This document shows, piece after piece, positions 1-8,255 of a stretch of 64,000 nucleotides of DNA. The notes under the pieces were generated by a model. The model was not told the DNA's origin and searched no databases. It saw only the letters and a list, made by a program, of their open reading frames with translations. Position numbers and translations under genes: made by a program. The stretch spans positions 62,001 to 126,000 of the forward strand of contig CAMNOU010000005.1 in the NCBI GenBank assembly GCA_946546945.1, read 5' to 3'. Numbering within the stretch: position 1 is the stretch's first letter; the number at the start of each line of letters is the position of its first letter. This DNA comes from an uncultured Lachnospiraceae bacterium. GTDB lineage: Bacteria > Bacillota > Clostridia > Lachnospirales > Lachnospiraceae.

Positions 1-276
1 GCAAAGGATGTCCCCTTCTTTGACGGAAGCGCCATCGCGAACCTTCACATCCAGAATATTGCCCGGCATGGGCGCATTGACCGCCGTTCCGGATCCTGTC
101 TGTACCGGCGCCGGGGAACTCTTTTGCGAAGCCTCCTCCTCTTTGGCGCGCTTCGGTTCCGGTGCAGTCTCTGCCTGCTGAGGCCGCAGTGCCTCGTACT
201 CATCCAGTAAAATTGCCTCGGAACGCTCTACTTCCACCTCATAGATTTTCCCGTGCAATGTAACTCTATATTTCAT
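1..276 (-). CDS. Biotin carboxyl carrier subunit of oxaloacetate decarboxylase, 3'-truncated by window edge
   Basis: The reading frame starts at ATG 276 and runs off the left edge. About 60 residues of linker rich in Glu, Ala, Pro and Lys lead into the start of a biotinyl/lipoyl domain, recognisable by the sequence NAPMPGNILDVKVRDG. The expected AMKM biotinylation site would lie outside the window. Its ATG overlaps the end of the gamma-subunit gene by 11 bases, so the two are translationally coupled. In the Na+-pumping decarboxylase family this subunit carries the carboxyl group from the alpha carboxyltransferase to the membrane beta subunit, which is probably the next gene beyond the edge. 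A biotin carrier of another carboxylase is possible, but the neighbours argue for oxaloacetate decarboxylase. Confidence 0.8.
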   Translation of the reverse strand, partial: MKYRVTLHGKIYEVEVERSEAILLDEYEALRPQQAETAPEPKRAKEEEASQKSSPAPVQTGSGTAVNAPMPGNILDVKVRDGASVKEGDILC

Positions 277-613
277 CCTCTTTTACCTCTCTGATTGAAA
301 GAAACCGCAATTCATTCAGCGGCATCTGTAATTTTTCCGCAACAATAGCCATAATCATGGCTGCCTCCCTGTCAGGGACCTGATACAGCTTCACATCTCC
401 AGCCGAACCGGGTGCCTTCCGCTCTTTAGACGGCACATCTGCACTTTTTGACTGTGCCGTCCCCGGACCGGAGGATCCGCCGGATGTCCCCGTCACCCGG
501 ACAACAACGGCAGACATGATTCGGACGACCAGCATCAGCACAATGATCAGCACAAACACGATCAGAATCCCCAGAACGGAGTATTCCAGTGCTTTTCCAA
601 TTGTAATTTCCAT
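266..613 (-). CDS. oadG: Oxaloacetate decarboxylase gamma chain (OadG)
   Basis: A 115-residue protein with one N-terminal hydrophobic helix (about residues 10-32), then a Gly/Ser-rich linker and a short C-terminal domain. This is the usual architecture of OadG, the small membrane subunit that holds the carboxyltransferase and membrane beta subunit together in Na+-translocating decarboxylases. It sits 19 bases downstream of the alpha subunit and overlaps the biotin carrier gene. OadG sequences are poorly conserved, so the call rests mainly on topology and position. Confidence 0.8.
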   Translation of the reverse strand: MEITIGKALEYSVLGILIVFVLIIVLMLVVRIMSAVVVRVTGTSGGSSGPGTAQSKSADVPSKERKAPGSAGDVKLYQVPDREAAMIMAIVAEKLQMPLNELRFLSIREVKEDEI

Positions 614-632
614 CTGTTTCCTCCCGTCTGAT

Positions 633-2012
633 TTAATCTATTTGCTCAATCGTATAAGCGGACCGCTTCTCTTCTGCCTCTTTCCGTTTCTTCAGGAAGG
701 CTTCGGCAAGCTGCGGAAACGCGATCCAGGAAAGAACATCCTCATCGCATTCTGCCAGGCCGGCAAGCTTCCTTTTGGCATCTTCAAACTGCGGCTCCAG
801 AGAGTCGGCAAATCTTCCTTCTACTTCCGGCAGATCACCGAGTATCTTCTCCTTGATGACCGGATCGATCGGCGCAGGCGTCCGCCCGTACTCTCCGCGG
901 CAGTAGGCCTGGATTTCTTTGGATACCTTCTTATAAGGCTCCCCCTGCAGAACATTCGTCACAGCCTGGACACCAATCATCTGGCTGGTCGGCGTCACAA
1001 GGGGAGGATATCCCATATCCGCCCGGACCTTCGGCGTCTCTTCAAGCACTTCGTCCAGCCGATCCAGCGCATTCATCTGCTTCAGCTGCGACATCAGATT
1101 CGAAAGCATTCCTCCGGGAATCTGATAACTCAGGCACTGTGTATCCGTCCTCAGGGATTTTGCCATCAGCGTACCATCCTCAATCATCTGATCACAGATC
1201 GGTTTGAAAAAGTCTGCCATCTGCAAGAGTTTCCCGTCGTTTAAATCCACCTGGTAGCCCATTTGTCTGAAAGCATAAGCCATCGTCTCGGTAGCCGGCT
1301 GAGAGGTTCCGCCGGAGAAAGGGGAAATCGCGGTATCAATCACATCCGCTCCTGCCTCCACTGCTTTCAGATAGGTCATAAACGCAAGTCCCGTCGTGGA
1401 ATGGGAGTGGAGCACGACCGGAAGATCTGTGGCATCTTTGATACGGCTGACCAGATCGTAAGCCTCCTGCGGTCCCATAATCCCCGCCATATCTTTAATG
1501 CAGACAGACTGCACGCCCATTTTCTGCATGTCCCGGACGAGCTCCAGATACTTCGTATGCGTATGAACCGGGCTGGTCGTATAAGCGATCGCTCCCGACG
1601 CATGGGCATTCCACTTCACCGCTTCATCGACCGCAGTCTCGATATTGCGCACATCGTTCAGTGCGTCAAAGATCCGGATGATATCAATCCCGTTCTTTAT
1701 GGAAAGCTCCACAAATCTGCGGACCACATCGTCCGGATAATGGTGATATCCCAGCAGATTCTGCCCGCGAAGCAGCATCTGAAGCTTTGTGTTCGGCATG
1801 TTTTCGCGAATCTTCCGCAGCCGCTCCCACGGGTCTTCGTTTAAATATCGAAGACATACATCAAATGTTGCGCCTCCCCAGCATTCCACCGAATAGTAAC
1901 CTGCCTGATCCATTGTCTGAAGAATCGGCGCAAATTCATCATAGGAAAGCCGTGTCGCAGCCAGGGACTGATTCGCATCCCGCAGCACTGTCTCAGTAAA
2001 TTGAACCTTCAT
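633..2012 (-). CDS. oadA: Oxaloacetate decarboxylase alpha subunit, carboxyltransferase domain only (OadA)
   Basis: A 459-residue carboxyltransferase of the pyruvate carboxylase/OadA/transcarboxylase 5S family. The N-terminus has the TETVLRDANQSL metal-binding signature, and the TIM-barrel motif VLHSHSTTGLAF is present. It moves the carboxyl of oxaloacetate onto biotin, and subsequent decarboxylation drives Na+ export. Length and C-terminus show that the fused biotin domain found in enteric OadA is absent; the carrier is encoded separately two genes downstream. An upstream ATG at 2024 directly abuts the ribosome site, so ATG 2012 (MKVQFTETV) is preferred. A terminator at 2158-2187 separates it from the preceding operon, so it should have its own promoter within 2013-2157. 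Confidence 0.9.
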   Translation of the reverse strand: MKVQFTETVLRDANQSLAATRLSYDEFAPILQTMDQAGYYSVECWGGATFDVCLRYLNEDPWERLRKIRENMPNTKLQMLLRGQNLLGYHHYPDDVVRRFVELSIKNGIDIIRIFDALNDVRNIETAVDEAVKWNAHASGAIAYTTSPVHTHTKYLELVRDMQKMGVQSVCIKDMAGIMGPQEAYDLVSRIKDATDLPVVLHSHSTTGLAFMTYLKAVEAGADVIDTAISPFSGGTSQPATETMAYAFRQMGYQVDLNDGKLLQMADFFKPICDQMIEDGTLMAKSLRTDTQCLSYQIPGGMLSNLMSQLKQMNALDRLDEVLEETPKVRADMGYPPLVTPTSQMIGVQAVTNVLQGEPYKKVSKEIQAYCRGEYGRTPAPIDPVIKEKILGDLPEVEGRFADSLEPQFEDAKRKLAGLAECDEDVLSWIAFPQLAEAFLKKRKEAEEKRSAYTIEQID

Positions 2013-2157
2013 AACCTTTTGCATCCTTTCTTTTTTTATCCGCTCGTTATGAGTCTTCCCGGAAACAATCCTCTTATTCTGATCCTAAAATGGGAAGACG
2101 TAATGCACAATACGAAAGAATACCAGAATAATACCAACACATTACTGATATACGCAC

Positions 2158-2187
2158 AAAAAAAAGACTGTTTTTCCAACAGTCTTT
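2158..2187 (-). terminator. Rho-independent terminator of the redox operon
   Basis: A 9-bp stem (AAGACTGTT / AACAGTCTT) with a short loop, followed on the minus strand by a run of about eight T. It lies just downstream of the DUF445 gene and before oadA, marking the end of the long operon that begins near 11.3 kb. Confidence 0.8.
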
Positions 2188-2204
2188 TCTTCGATATAAA
2201 TTTT

Positions 2205-3104
2205 TTACAGAAACGCCGCCACAAATCCGATGATGACGCCGAGTACGCCTCCCAGGTTGACCACGGCCTGCATCTCTCTTTTGATTGTGCGCATGACAAG
2301 TGCCTCAACCTCCTCCGGCCGGAATTCAATGATTTTGCGCTCTGTCAGTCCTGCGATATCAAACTGGCCAACCACTTCTTTCCCATGAAGGACGATAAAT
2401 TCGGCATATGCCTTTTTGGCAATCTCACGCAGACTTTCCGCTGAAATGCCGATGTCGCCCATCAGACGGTCTGCCGGCGTGGTCAGAAGTGATGCGGTTT
2501 CTTCCCGGATGACCGGCATGATCAGGTCATCCGTGTGAAGGCGGATATAATGCTGCAGATAGCGTCCCAGGTAATCCGACAGGGTTACGATTTTGTCTTC
2601 CGTCATGACGCGCGCAGCCACCGTTCCCCTGACACGTTCGCGGATCTGACCTTTGCATTCATAGGCAATCCTCTGACTCATGTCATTGCGCTCCATCGCT
2701 CCCATGACTTTTTCCCGCAGGGTTCTGTCGATGTTCTCCAGAATCCTGGCTTTTTCTTCCCCGGGCAGATACTGTTCCATCAGCTGCAGCAAAGTGCTGC
2801 TGTGCTCCTCCGTTCCCTCCCCTGCAAAGGAAAAAAGCACGCCGTCAGCGACGGCCTGCTTCATTCCCTCCGAGGTGAATATGTCCCGGATATCCCGGTC
2901 GGTAAAGACCTTCTCGGCTACTGCCTGTCCGATCTCACCGGCCAGTTTATCCTTTCTTCGGGGAATCACTCCCGGGGTGAAAGGAATATGAAAATTCCCG
3001 ATTTTCTTTTCCTCGCGCGGACGAAACAGCATCTTGATCGCGATATAATTTGTAAAATATCCGATCAGTCCGCCGACAGCCGCGCTGATTATGAAATGCA
3101 GCAT
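2205..3104 (-). CDS. DUF445 family membrane-associated protein
   Basis: A 299-residue protein with the hallmark DUF445 N-terminus: a hydrophobic helix followed by GYFTNYIAIKMLFRPRE and the segment FTPGVIPRRKDKLAG. A second hydrophobic segment ends the protein (VNLGGVLGVIIGFVAAFL). The middle is a long charged helical region. DUF445 (B. subtilis YheB) proteins are membrane-bound and have no established function. Its start overlaps the stop of the preceding 65-aa gene by one base (TGATG), so it belongs to the redox operon and is its last gene. Whether it acts in the redox process or is only co-expressed cannot be told. Confidence 0.9.
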   Translation of the reverse strand: MLHFIISAAVGGLIGYFTNYIAIKMLFRPREEKKIGNFHIPFTPGVIPRRKDKLAGEIGQAVAEKVFTDRDIRDIFTSEGMKQAVADGVLFSFAGEGTEEHSSTLLQLMEQYLPGEEKARILENIDRTLREKVMGAMERNDMSQRIAYECKGQIRERVRGTVAARVMTEDKIVTLSDYLGRYLQHYIRLHTDDLIMPVIREETASLLTTPADRLMGDIGISAESLREIAKKAYAEFIVLHGKEVVGQFDIAGLTERKIIEFRPEEVEALVMRTIKREMQAVVNLGGVLGVIIGFVAAFL

Positions 3105-3301
3105 CAGAATAATTTACCTGCCGCACGGCTGATGCGCTCTGCTAAAGAGTCCTCAGCCTCTGCTTCCAGATCATACTCCGTCTGATCTTCCAAATCGGAA
3201 AAATCAAGCAGATCTGATTTTTTGATGAACTTTTCATACAGTTTATAAGCCACATAGCCAATTACGAGCAGCACACACAAGTTTTTGATGGTCTCTTTCA
3301 T
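3104..3301 (-). CDS. Small single-pass membrane protein, paralogue of the one at 4956-5156
   Basis: A 65-residue protein: one hydrophobic helix (residues 6-20), a basic stretch, then an acidic tail with the pattern YDLEAEAEDSLAERISRAAGKLF. It shares its layout and many residues with the 66-aa protein encoded 1.7 kb upstream (K-L-Y-x-K-F-x-x, FDLEAE-type box, SLA-x-(K/R)-I-x-x-A). Strong ribosome site AAAGGAG. It lies 15 bases after fixX and overlaps DUF445. No function is recognised. Pairing of two copies around fixCX suggests a membrane adaptor or anchor for the redox proteins (inference). Confidence 0.75.
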   Translation of the reverse strand: MKETIKNLCVLLVIGYVAYKLYEKFIKKSDLLDFSDLEDQTEYDLEAEAEDSLAERISRAAGKLF

Positions 3302-3316
3302 TCTATGCTCCTTTTC

Positions 3317-3601
3317 TTATCCCTGACGGTACAGCACACCGACTGTTCCGAACGGATGATTCCATTCTTTGACAAGCTTGCCGTGCGAAAGCACACGGCA
3401 GGTTCCGCATTCCAGGCAGCCCAGATGACTGAATGTTACCTTTCCGTCGATATACTTGTAACATTCCGCAGGACAGGCCAGTACCACTTTGCGGATCTCC
3501 TCCTCATTGGCATAATCCTTATTGATCTCAATATGCGAATTGTCGTCGTCTGTGTGGAACACATTCAAAGCAAGCTTGTTCTCAATTGCCATTTTCTTCA
3601 T
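3317..3601 (-). CDS. fixX: FixX-like ferredoxin
   Basis: A 94-residue ferredoxin-like protein with cysteines in a CPAEC segment and a GCLECGTCR cluster, the pattern of FixX, the iron-sulfur partner of FixC. In the ETF:quinone oxidoreductase family FixX provides the iron-sulfur centre that is fused to the flavoprotein in mitochondrial ETF-QO. A good ribosome site (AGGAGGT, 8 bases before ATG) supports the start. The gene follows fixC by 13 bases. No ETF alpha/beta (fixAB) genes occur in the window. Confidence 0.9.
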   Translation of the reverse strand: MKKMAIENKLALNVFHTDDDNSHIEINKDYANEEEIRKVVLACPAECYKYIDGKVTFSHLGCLECGTCRVLSHGKLVKEWNHPFGTVGVLYRQG

Positions 3602-3614
3602 AGGGCACTACCTC

Positions 3615-4913
3615 CTACAGTGATTCCAGAGCCGTGCCGGCCAGACCCAGCAGCTGTGCCGGTGAAGCCATTCCTGTCACGGATTCAAGCACACCGGAAA
3701 CCAGATCCGGATCCTGTTTCCCGTCCACTGTGAACAGTTTGGTTACGATTTCTTCTGCTGTCTGCGGTACGTTCTTATAGATCATGCGATTTGCCGTAAG
3801 CGCAGGGAACCCTTTATAAGCTCTCATATCGCGCAGAACAAAGCTGTCCTCCAGTGCTTTTTCATATGCGGAAAGCATCTTTGCGCTGTAATCCTGCATC
3901 TCATGTGCCTTAATCACCGTTTCAGCGGCAAGACGTCCGGATTCAATCGCAAAATCCATTCCGCGCACGGTAAAGCCAAGATTCACAACAAATCCTGCGG
4001 CATCGCCGGCTACCAGTACGCCGTCCCGGTACAGTTCCGGAACCATATAGATCCCATCTTCTGATACGAGATGCGCGGCATACTCGATGGTGTTTCCTCC
4101 CTCCAGAAGCGGCGCGATTGCCGGATGCTCCTTGAAACGGTCCACCAGATTCGGCACAGAGATATCACTGTATCCGATATCCGAAAGTGTCGCAACCACA
4201 CCGATGGAAATGCTGTCTTTATTTGTGTAAATAAATCCTCCGCCAAAACCTCCAGCTGTCGGGTCTCCGGCACACATCCAGGCCACGCCTTCATCGCTGC
4301 TGACACCGAACCGCTCATTGATCAGCTTTTCATCCAGCTCGATGACTTCTTTGGCGCCGACTGCTACCTGTTCCGGCTCCAGCTCTTTCTTCATTCCCAG
4401 TTCCTGTGCCAGAAGGGAATTCACACCATCTGCCAGAATCACACAGTCCGCGTACATTTCCTCACCGCCGGCATCGATTCCGATGACTTTTCCGTCTTCG
4501 TCCAGCAGACAGTGATCCACACGGATTCCCGGTACCATCATCACGCCGGCTTCTTCCGCCTTGGATTCCATCCAGCGGTCGAATTTGCTGCGCAGTACAG
4601 AATATGATGCATTTTCCGGCTCTGAGCTGAATTTTTTTGAAGAAATGCTGATGTCTACACTGGTATCCTCCGTCATCAGCGAGATTCTCTCTTTTTTTAT
4701 CACACGCTCGATCGGCGCTTCCTTCTCAAATCCCGGAATTACTTTTTCCAGACTGTGTCCGTACAGACGCCCGCCTGTTACATTTTTGGCTCCGCAGTAG
4801 TCACCGCGCTCCACCAGAAGCACTTCCAGCTCATGCTCTGCCAGAACAATACCGGCCGTCAGACCTGCCAGTCCGCCTCCTACTATGATGACATCAAATT
4901 TATCCTCGCCCAT
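3615..4913 (-). CDS. fixC: FixC-like flavoprotein (ETF:quinone oxidoreductase)
   Basis: A 432-residue FAD protein beginning with a dinucleotide-binding motif (DVIIVGGGLAGLTAGIVLAE) and containing the later FAD motif around DGVLVAGDAAGFVVNLGFTVRGMD, typical of FixC/ETF-QO and the related geranylgeranyl-reductase family. It is expected to pass electrons between ETF or another donor and a membrane quinone. An upstream in-frame ATG at 4937 exists, but AGGAGG sits six bases before ATG 4913, so that start is preferred. Followed directly by fixX. Co-location with polyprenyl-diphosphate synthase and a UbiE-type methyltransferase supports a quinone as its partner. Direction of electron flow is not determined by the sequence. 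Confidence 0.9.
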   Translation of the reverse strand: MGEDKFDVIIVGGGLAGLTAGIVLAEHELEVLLVERGDYCGAKNVTGGRLYGHSLEKVIPGFEKEAPIERVIKKERISLMTEDTSVDISISSKKFSSEPENASYSVLRSKFDRWMESKAEEAGVMMVPGIRVDHCLLDEDGKVIGIDAGGEEMYADCVILADGVNSLLAQELGMKKELEPEQVAVGAKEVIELDEKLINERFGVSSDEGVAWMCAGDPTAGGFGGGFIYTNKDSISIGVVATLSDIGYSDISVPNLVDRFKEHPAIAPLLEGGNTIEYAAHLVSEDGIYMVPELYRDGVLVAGDAAGFVVNLGFTVRGMDFAIESGRLAAETVIKAHEMQDYSAKMLSAYEKALEDSFVLRDMRAYKGFPALTANRMIYKNVPQTAEEIVTKLFTVDGKQDPDLVSGVLESVTGMASPAQLLGLAGTALESL

Positions 4914-4955
4914 ATCACTCCTCCTTGTATCATTCAAGACTTGCGATACGCTTTT

Positions 4956-5156
4956 TTACATCAGCGCGGATTTTGCGGCCTTTTTAATCTTGTCCGCCAG
5001 AGATTCCTCTTCCTCCGCTTCCAGATCAAAGCCCTCGCTCACACCGTCATCGTCAAACTCTTCATAATCCGGTTCTCTCATAAACTTCTGATATAACTTG
5101 GATGCGGCATAGATCACCACGCCCAGAATCGCAATATTCTTTAAAAATTTTTTCAT
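4956..5156 (-). CDS. Small single-pass membrane protein, paralogue of the one at 3104-3301
   Basis: A 66-residue protein with an N-terminal hydrophobic helix (residues 5-20), a short basic segment KLYQKFMRE, then an acidic region ending FDLEAEEEESLADKIKKAAKSALM. It is clearly related to the 65-residue protein after fixX. Ribosome site AAGGAG lies 7-8 bases before ATG. It sits between the methyltransferase and fixC genes. Unknown function; the two copies bracket fixC-fixX. Confidence 0.75.
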   Translation of the reverse strand: MKKFLKNIAILGVVIYAASKLYQKFMREPDYEEFDDDGVSEGFDLEAEEEESLADKIKKAAKSALM

Positions 5157-5223
5157 GATCTGATCTCCTTTTTACGCTGCATCCCCTCATGAACGGGGGA
5201 CATCTTCTTTGACGTTATCCGTT

Positions 5224-5940
5224 TCATTTCTGTGCACGGCAGCATACCGCCATGCCGCCTGTGATTGCTCTGGCTCCGATATGCTCAAATCCGGCTTTCT
5301 GAAGCAGGCTGCACATCTCTTTTACAGAAGGAACATCGCCCTCCATCAAAGACATTTTCAGAAAATCTTTTCCTTTTCCCGCAAGCAGCAGTCCGGCCGC
5401 GGGCATCATCACACTTCTTCCGGCCGAAAGCAGAACCTTCAGTCTGTCATCTGTGGGATTCGCATAATCCAGGATAAAAATCTGTCCGCCGGGAACCAGC
5501 ACACGGTTCATCTCTTCAAAAAACTTCACCGGATCAGGGATTCCTGCCAGTCCGAAGGACAGCACGACACAGTCAAAATATCCGTCCGCGAAATGAAGCT
5601 CATTCGCATCTTCGCAAAAGAATTCCACGTTGTTCAGCGCCTTTTCCTTTGCGTGATGATTTGCGATACAGATCATATTGGACGAAAAATCAACGCCCAC
5701 TACCTCTGCCGCCGGATTGTTCTGTGCCAGTGAAAGTGTCATTTTCCCTGTTCCGCAGCAAACATCCAGAATATGTCCGAAACGATTTGCGCTGATTTCT
5801 TTTTCCGCGTTATTTCTCCAGACGCGGACAAGTCCGAAACTTGCAATGTCTTTCATTGCGTCATGATCTCTGCATACATTCTGATACAGGTCATGTACTT
5901 TTTTCGCCTTTCTCTGCTTGGGTGACAAAATAATTGCCAT
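5224..5940 (-). CDS. UbiE/MenG-type quinone C-methyltransferase
   Basis: A 238-residue class I SAM-dependent methyltransferase. The SAM-binding motif I is LDVCCGTGKMTLSLA (about residues 58-72), with a following acidic strand GVDFSSNMICIA and the UbiE-like region DCVVLSFGLAGIPDP. UbiE/MenG enzymes methylate the demethylmenaquinone or 2-polyprenylbenzoquinol ring. Situated directly downstream of the polyprenyl diphosphate synthase gene, it most likely does the last step of menaquinone formation or modifies a related quinone. The MenA prenyltransferase and ring-forming genes are not in the window. A methyltransferase for another small molecule is possible. Confidence 0.8.
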   Translation of the reverse strand: MAIILSPKQRKAKKVHDLYQNVCRDHDAMKDIASFGLVRVWRNNAEKEISANRFGHILDVCCGTGKMTLSLAQNNPAAEVVGVDFSSNMICIANHHAKEKALNNVEFFCEDANELHFADGYFDCVVLSFGLAGIPDPVKFFEEMNRVLVPGGQIFILDYANPTDDRLKVLLSAGRSVMMPAAGLLLAGKGKDFLKMSLMEGDVPSVKEMCSLLQKAGFEHIGARAITGGMAVCCRAQK

Positions 5941-5958
5941 TCGCCTCCATCTCCTTTC

Positions 5959-6963
5959 TTACACAGTACGGTGATCGAGCATCTTTGCCATCTGCGCCAG
6001 CGCACGTGTACTCAGGCTGCCGGGCAGTTCCTTCAAAGCTTCTACCGCTTCCTCTGTAACTGTCCGGATGCGCTCCTGTGTATATTCCATTCCATGCGCA
6101 TCGATCACATACTGTATCATCTGCTCCACCTCTGCCTCGCTCTTATGCTCTTTTTGTGCGATCCGGAACATCTGCGGATCCGGACAGACCGCAAAGGCAT
6201 GCAGCAATGGCAGCGTAAAAATTCCATTTTTTAAATCCTGACCTCGTTTTTTCCCGAAACGGAACTCCGCCGTAAAATCCAGCAGGTCATCCCGCAGCTG
6301 AAACGCGATCCCGATCCGTTCTCCATAGATCCGGAGCGCTTCTTTCTGCCTCTGATCCATTCCTCCTGCCGCGGCTCCGCAAAAACAGCTTGCGGAAATC
6401 AGATATGCCGTTTTCTGGCGGATCTGCGTAAAGCAGGTTTCCTCGCTCTGACCTGCGATCCGGAAGAGATTCCTCATCTGAGAGAATTCTCCCATGCACA
6501 TCTGCGCCGAAACATCCGCGAGCATTTCATTGATGCCTGTGCCGCGGTAGACCTTGAGATATTCCATTGCTTTTCCAAGAAGATAATCTCCGCTGTTTAC
6601 CGCTGTCAGGCGTCCTGCCTGTGCATGGATGGTGATCTCATTGCGCCGCAGGCCGGCGTCGTCCACGATATCATCATGAATCAGGGACGCTGTATGCATC
6701 AGCTCCAGCATGCACATCAGCGGCAGGATCGGCATCGTTCTTTGTGTCCCCGCCGCATAACATACCCAGGCCAGGCTCGGCCGCAGCCGTTTGCCTCCGG
6801 AATGGATCAGACGTTTCAGGGCGTCCTCCATTACGGGATGTTCCGGTATTTCAAATCTGCCCAGCTCCTGATCCATGCGGGAAAGTTCCTCCTGCAATTC
6901 CAGGAGCAGATCCTCCATACCATTCAGTTCTTCTTCATTACACCAGGTACTCCAATATGTCAT
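5959..6963 (-). CDS. Polyprenyl diphosphate synthase (heptaprenyl synthase component II-like)
   Basis: A 334-residue trans-prenyltransferase with both aspartate-rich motifs, HDDIVDDAGLRR (about residue 97) and RDDLLDF (about residue 225), and GGKRLRP near residue 58. It condenses isopentenyl diphosphate onto an allylic primer to make the side chain of a quinone. Its ATG overlaps the stop of the preceding small gene in an ATGA, which points to coupled synthesis of two interacting subunits, as in HepS/HepT of Bacillus. An ordinary octaprenyl or geranylgeranyl synthase cannot be excluded; product chain length cannot be read from sequence here. Confidence 0.9.
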   Translation of the reverse strand: MTYWSTWCNEEELNGMEDLLLELQEELSRMDQELGRFEIPEHPVMEDALKRLIHSGGKRLRPSLAWVCYAAGTQRTMPILPLMCMLELMHTASLIHDDIVDDAGLRRNEITIHAQAGRLTAVNSGDYLLGKAMEYLKVYRGTGINEMLADVSAQMCMGEFSQMRNLFRIAGQSEETCFTQIRQKTAYLISASCFCGAAAGGMDQRQKEALRIYGERIGIAFQLRDDLLDFTAEFRFGKKRGQDLKNGIFTLPLLHAFAVCPDPQMFRIAQKEHKSEAEVEQMIQYVIDAHGMEYTQERIRTVTEEAVEALKELPGSLSTRALAQMAKMLDHRTV

Positions 6964-7394
6964 AACCTCATCTCCGCCGCCGTCTGTCTGATGAATGCAA
7001 GATACGCCGCAAGATCAAACTCTCTGGTATCCGCTTTTGCATCTTTTTTCAGATAATCGGAAAACCGGTCAATGAGTTCCACATTGTCGATCGGAATCAG
7101 TGCGTGAGAGAATCTGCTGAAAAAATAGTCTCCTGTCAGCACTGCCCATCCCGGAAGTTCCTGTGTATACCGGTGTACGATCCGGAAGAGATAGAAGCAT
7201 TCGCACGCATCTGCAAAGAATGTGCCATGCTCTGTATGATGCACAGATGACAGGGCCGTTTCCCGGATCTCTCTGCGGTCTCTTTTGCTGATGACAGGAA
7301 TCTCTTCCTGCTTCCAGACCGAAGCCGCTTCCTCAAAAATCTCATCCGCGGAACTTTTCTTTTGTGTATCCAAACTGTTTCTGACTGCTTCCAT
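6960..7394 (-). CDS. Probable small subunit of heptaprenyl diphosphate synthase (component I-like)
   Basis: A 144-residue protein with the segment GWAVLTGDYFFSRFSHAL followed by a helix LIDRFSDYLKK. This resembles the VLAGDYYSGLYY region of HepS/HEPPP_synt_1 proteins, the non-catalytic partner that sets chain length. Four-base overlap with the polyprenyl synthase start supports a physical partnership. I considered a TorD-type molybdoenzyme chaperone because a molybdopterin oxidoreductase is two genes upstream, but saw no TorD signature. Identity is tentative. Confidence 0.5.
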   Translation of the reverse strand: MEAVRNSLDTQKKSSADEIFEEAASVWKQEEIPVISKRDRREIRETALSSVHHTEHGTFFADACECFYLFRIVHRYTQELPGWAVLTGDYFFSRFSHALIPIDNVELIDRFSDYLKKDAKADTREFDLAAYLAFIRQTAAEMRL

Positions 7395-7409
7395 CTCTAT
7401 CCCTTAAAG

Positions 7410-8255
7410 TTATGCCTTTTCAAACATCAGACAGCCCATATTCACGCTGTCGTTTTCTATCGTTACTTCTTTTGTAATGTCCTTATAGCCCTCCATGGAG
7501 CACTCCAGCGTATAGGTTCCGCTGTTTTTCGGGAGTTTATCGAGTTTGAATTCTCCCAGGAAATCCGCATATGTCTGCAGAAGCGGCACGCCGTTCATGG
7601 AAAGCTTCACCTTTGCTTCTGTCGCCGCTGTCTCAATGTCCCCGTCCATATAGGCCATCGCTCCGGCTATAAAGCACTTGTTATATTTATAAAGGTTTTT
7701 GTAAAGGACACGCGGACGGTTGCTGCCGTCTGTGAGCGGTTTGAGCTTCTGTTTCTCTGCCATCTGCTCGAATTCAACATCGTCACAGAAGACGACGCTG
7801 AGCGCCCTTAACGGACATGCCTGTACACAGCGCGGCTCTTTCCATCCCTGATCCAGCAGATGTGCGCACATCGTACATTTCTGTGCGACCTGAAGCTCCT
7901 CATTCCAGTGGATATGTCCGTACGGGCAGGCATCCACAAGGTTCTTATTGCCGCGCGCGCGTACGGGATCGATCAGAACAATTCCGTCTTCTCTCTTCTT
8001 AATCGCCTCCGGGCAATTCTTCGCGCAGGGCGCGTCATCACAGTGCATGCATGTCTTTGTTACGAATGCAACCTCTGTAAACGGAACGCTTCCGCGCTCC
8101 ACGCGTTCAGGATTGATCCATTTGTCATCATGCAGGGTCTGCTCGTCCGTATAGGGAAGCCAGGAATTACCCACATGTTCATCCTTACATGCCAGCATAC
8201 AGTTGTAACAGCCGACACATTTTGCAAGATCAACGATCATATGCCATTTTTTCAT
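7410..8255 (-). CDS. Transhydroxylase-like iron-sulfur small subunit (AthS/DmsB-like)
   Basis: A 281-residue electron-transfer protein. The N-terminal 195 residues carry four cysteine clusters of the DmsB/NrfC class: CVGCYNCMLACKDEH, CMHCDDAPCAKNCPEA, the DACPYGHIHWN segment, and CTMCAHLLDQG with downstream CVQACP. The last about 80 residues form a small beta-sandwich (Cna-B/transthyretin-like) domain, as in AthS of Pelobacter pyrogallol-phloroglucinol transhydroxylase, rather than the membrane-linked tail of DMSO reductases. An in-frame GTG at 8276 lies upstream of the AAGGAGG ribosome site itself, so ATG 8255 is the start. That ATG overlaps the stop of the large-subunit gene (ATGA), indicating coupled expression. 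No signal peptide, so the enzyme is probably cytoplasmic. Confidence 0.85.
   Translation of the reverse strand: MKKWHMIVDLAKCVGCYNCMLACKDEHVGNSWLPYTDEQTLHDDKWINPERVERGSVPFTEVAFVTKTCMHCDDAPCAKNCPEAIKKREDGIVLIDPVRARGNKNLVDACPYGHIHWNEELQVAQKCTMCAHLLDQGWKEPRCVQACPLRALSVVFCDDVEFEQMAEKQKLKPLTDGSNRPRVLYKNLYKYNKCFIAGAMAYMDGDIETAATEAKVKLSMNGVPLLQTYADFLGEFKLDKLPKNSGTYTLECSMEGYKDITKEVTIENDSVNMGCLMFEKA

Noticed and set aside
2001-2444. Plus-strand 147-codon frame across the terminator and DUF445
   Set aside because: Antisense to a well-supported gene, no ribosome site, composition of a shadow frame.
6960-7394. TorD-type molybdoenzyme chaperone
   Set aside because: No TorD signature seen; the GDYFFS segment and overlap with the prenyl synthase fit HepS better, though not conclusively.
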